From Phycisphaerales bacterium (GTDB lineage: Bacteria; Planctomycetota; Phycisphaerae; Phycisphaerales; SM1A02), in contig SLJD01000209.1 of NCBI GenBank assembly GCA_007135295.1, positions 1 through 6,203 on the forward strand: a DNA stretch of 6,203 nt, read 5' to 3'. Shown one piece after another: positions 5,823 through 6,203 of the stretch; the first letter of the stretch is position 1; each line of letters starts with the position of its first letter. The notes under the pieces are model-generated. The model had not been told where the DNA came from. It saw only the letters and a program-made list of their open reading frames with translations, and searched no databases. The position numbers and the translations under genes were made by a program.

Positions 5823-6203
5823 GCGTGCGAACCCGCCCGCCGAGTCGGCGGGTCGGTGGTGACTTGGGAACCGCGCCGCCCGGAAAGAGATCCTGGCGTT
5901 CGTCCTCAGGAATTGCTTCGACCGGTGGGGGGGCGGCTTCGCGAGAACCGCGGTCCTTGGCCTGGTTGCGACGCTCAGCGTCCCGCTGCCGTTCGGCGAG
6001 GACATCAGCCGGCACCGGCCCGGGCTCAAAGTCATCATATTCCTGCTTGGGAACCTCGGTGTTCGTGTACTTCTCGATCGCGGTCAGCAATGCCCCCTGA
6101 TCCGGCGTGACAAACGTCCAGGCAATTCCTCCTCGTCCCGCGCGAGCGGTCCGGCCGATACGGTGTACGTACAGGTCCGGATCCTCGGGAATGTCGTAAT
6201 TGA
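5812..6203 (-). CDS. DEAD-box ATP-dependent RNA helicase, C-terminal part (5' end outside window)
   Basis: Only the last 129 complete residues are inside the window; the gene continues past the right edge. The visible part opens with NYDIPEDPDLYVHRIGRTARAGRGG, the end of helicase domain 2. It includes motif VI (HRIGRTARAGR), whose arginines contact ATP and couple hydrolysis to RNA unwinding. AWTFVTPDQGALLTAIEKYTNTEVP follows, the usual last helices of RhlE/RhlB-like bacterial DEAD-box proteins. After that comes a low-complexity tail of about 75 residues rich in Pro, Glu, Asp and Arg, ending in the basic RRLGGRVRTRRR, likely an RNA-binding extension. These enzymes remodel structured RNA in ribosome assembly, mRNA decay or cold adaptation. 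Which subgroup this is cannot be told without the N-terminal half. The gene ends in TAA overlapping the psuG start. Confidence 0.93.
   Translation of the reverse strand, partial: NYDIPEDPDLYVHRIGRTARAGRGGIAWTFVTPDQGALLTAIEKYTNTEVPKQEYDDFEPGPVPADVLAERQRDAERRNQAKDRGSREAAPPPVEAIPEDERQDLFPGGAVPKSPPTRRLGGRVRTRRR

Overview
The window looks like bacterial chromosomal DNA of moderately high GC, most probably from a planctomycete (Planctomycetota). That assignment is inferred from two things. One is a prepilin-like protein with a GFSLLE-type leader and a relic of the H-X9-DG motif, a family greatly expanded in planctomycetes. The other is a SigK/RskA-like sigma/anti-sigma pair. No rRNA, tRNA, mobile element, CRISPR array or integration scar is visible.

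Layout from left to right. (1) A prepilin-like secreted or membrane-anchored protein lies on the minus strand (13-723). (2) A 437-base divergent intergenic region (724-1160) follows; it has no credible gene but holds short palindromes and, at its right end, a possible ECF-type promoter. (3) A plus-strand pair encodes an ECF-type sigma factor (1161-1724) and a single-pass membrane anti-sigma factor (1804-2613). A 79-base gap between them can fold into a 9-10 bp hairpin just upstream of the anti-sigma ribosome binding site. (4) A convergent intergenic region (2614-2739) shows no convincing terminator. (5) Three minus-strand genes, transcribed right to left, are the C-terminal end of a DEAD-box RNA helicase (5812 to beyond 6203), a pseudouridine-5'-phosphate glycosidase (psuG, 4784-5812) and a two-domain ABC-F translation ATPase (2740-4689).

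How the genes may work together. The sigma and anti-sigma genes form a standard signalling unit: the membrane anti-sigma should hold the sigma factor until an envelope signal releases it. The minus-strand trio has a common RNA/ribosome theme: RNA unwinding, breakdown of a modified RNA nucleotide, and a ribosome-associated ATPase. The helicase stop and psuG start overlap as TAATG with a strong Shine-Dalgarno sequence inside the helicase end, so those two are very likely translationally coupled. ABC-F follows after 94 bases and may or may not share the transcript.

I see no wholly new multi-gene system. The points most worth a second look are the helicase-psuG coupling, the remodelled N-terminal active-site region of PsuG (about 18 extra residues and loss of a usually conserved His), the hairpin between the sigma and anti-sigma genes, and the possible self-regulated ECF promoter.
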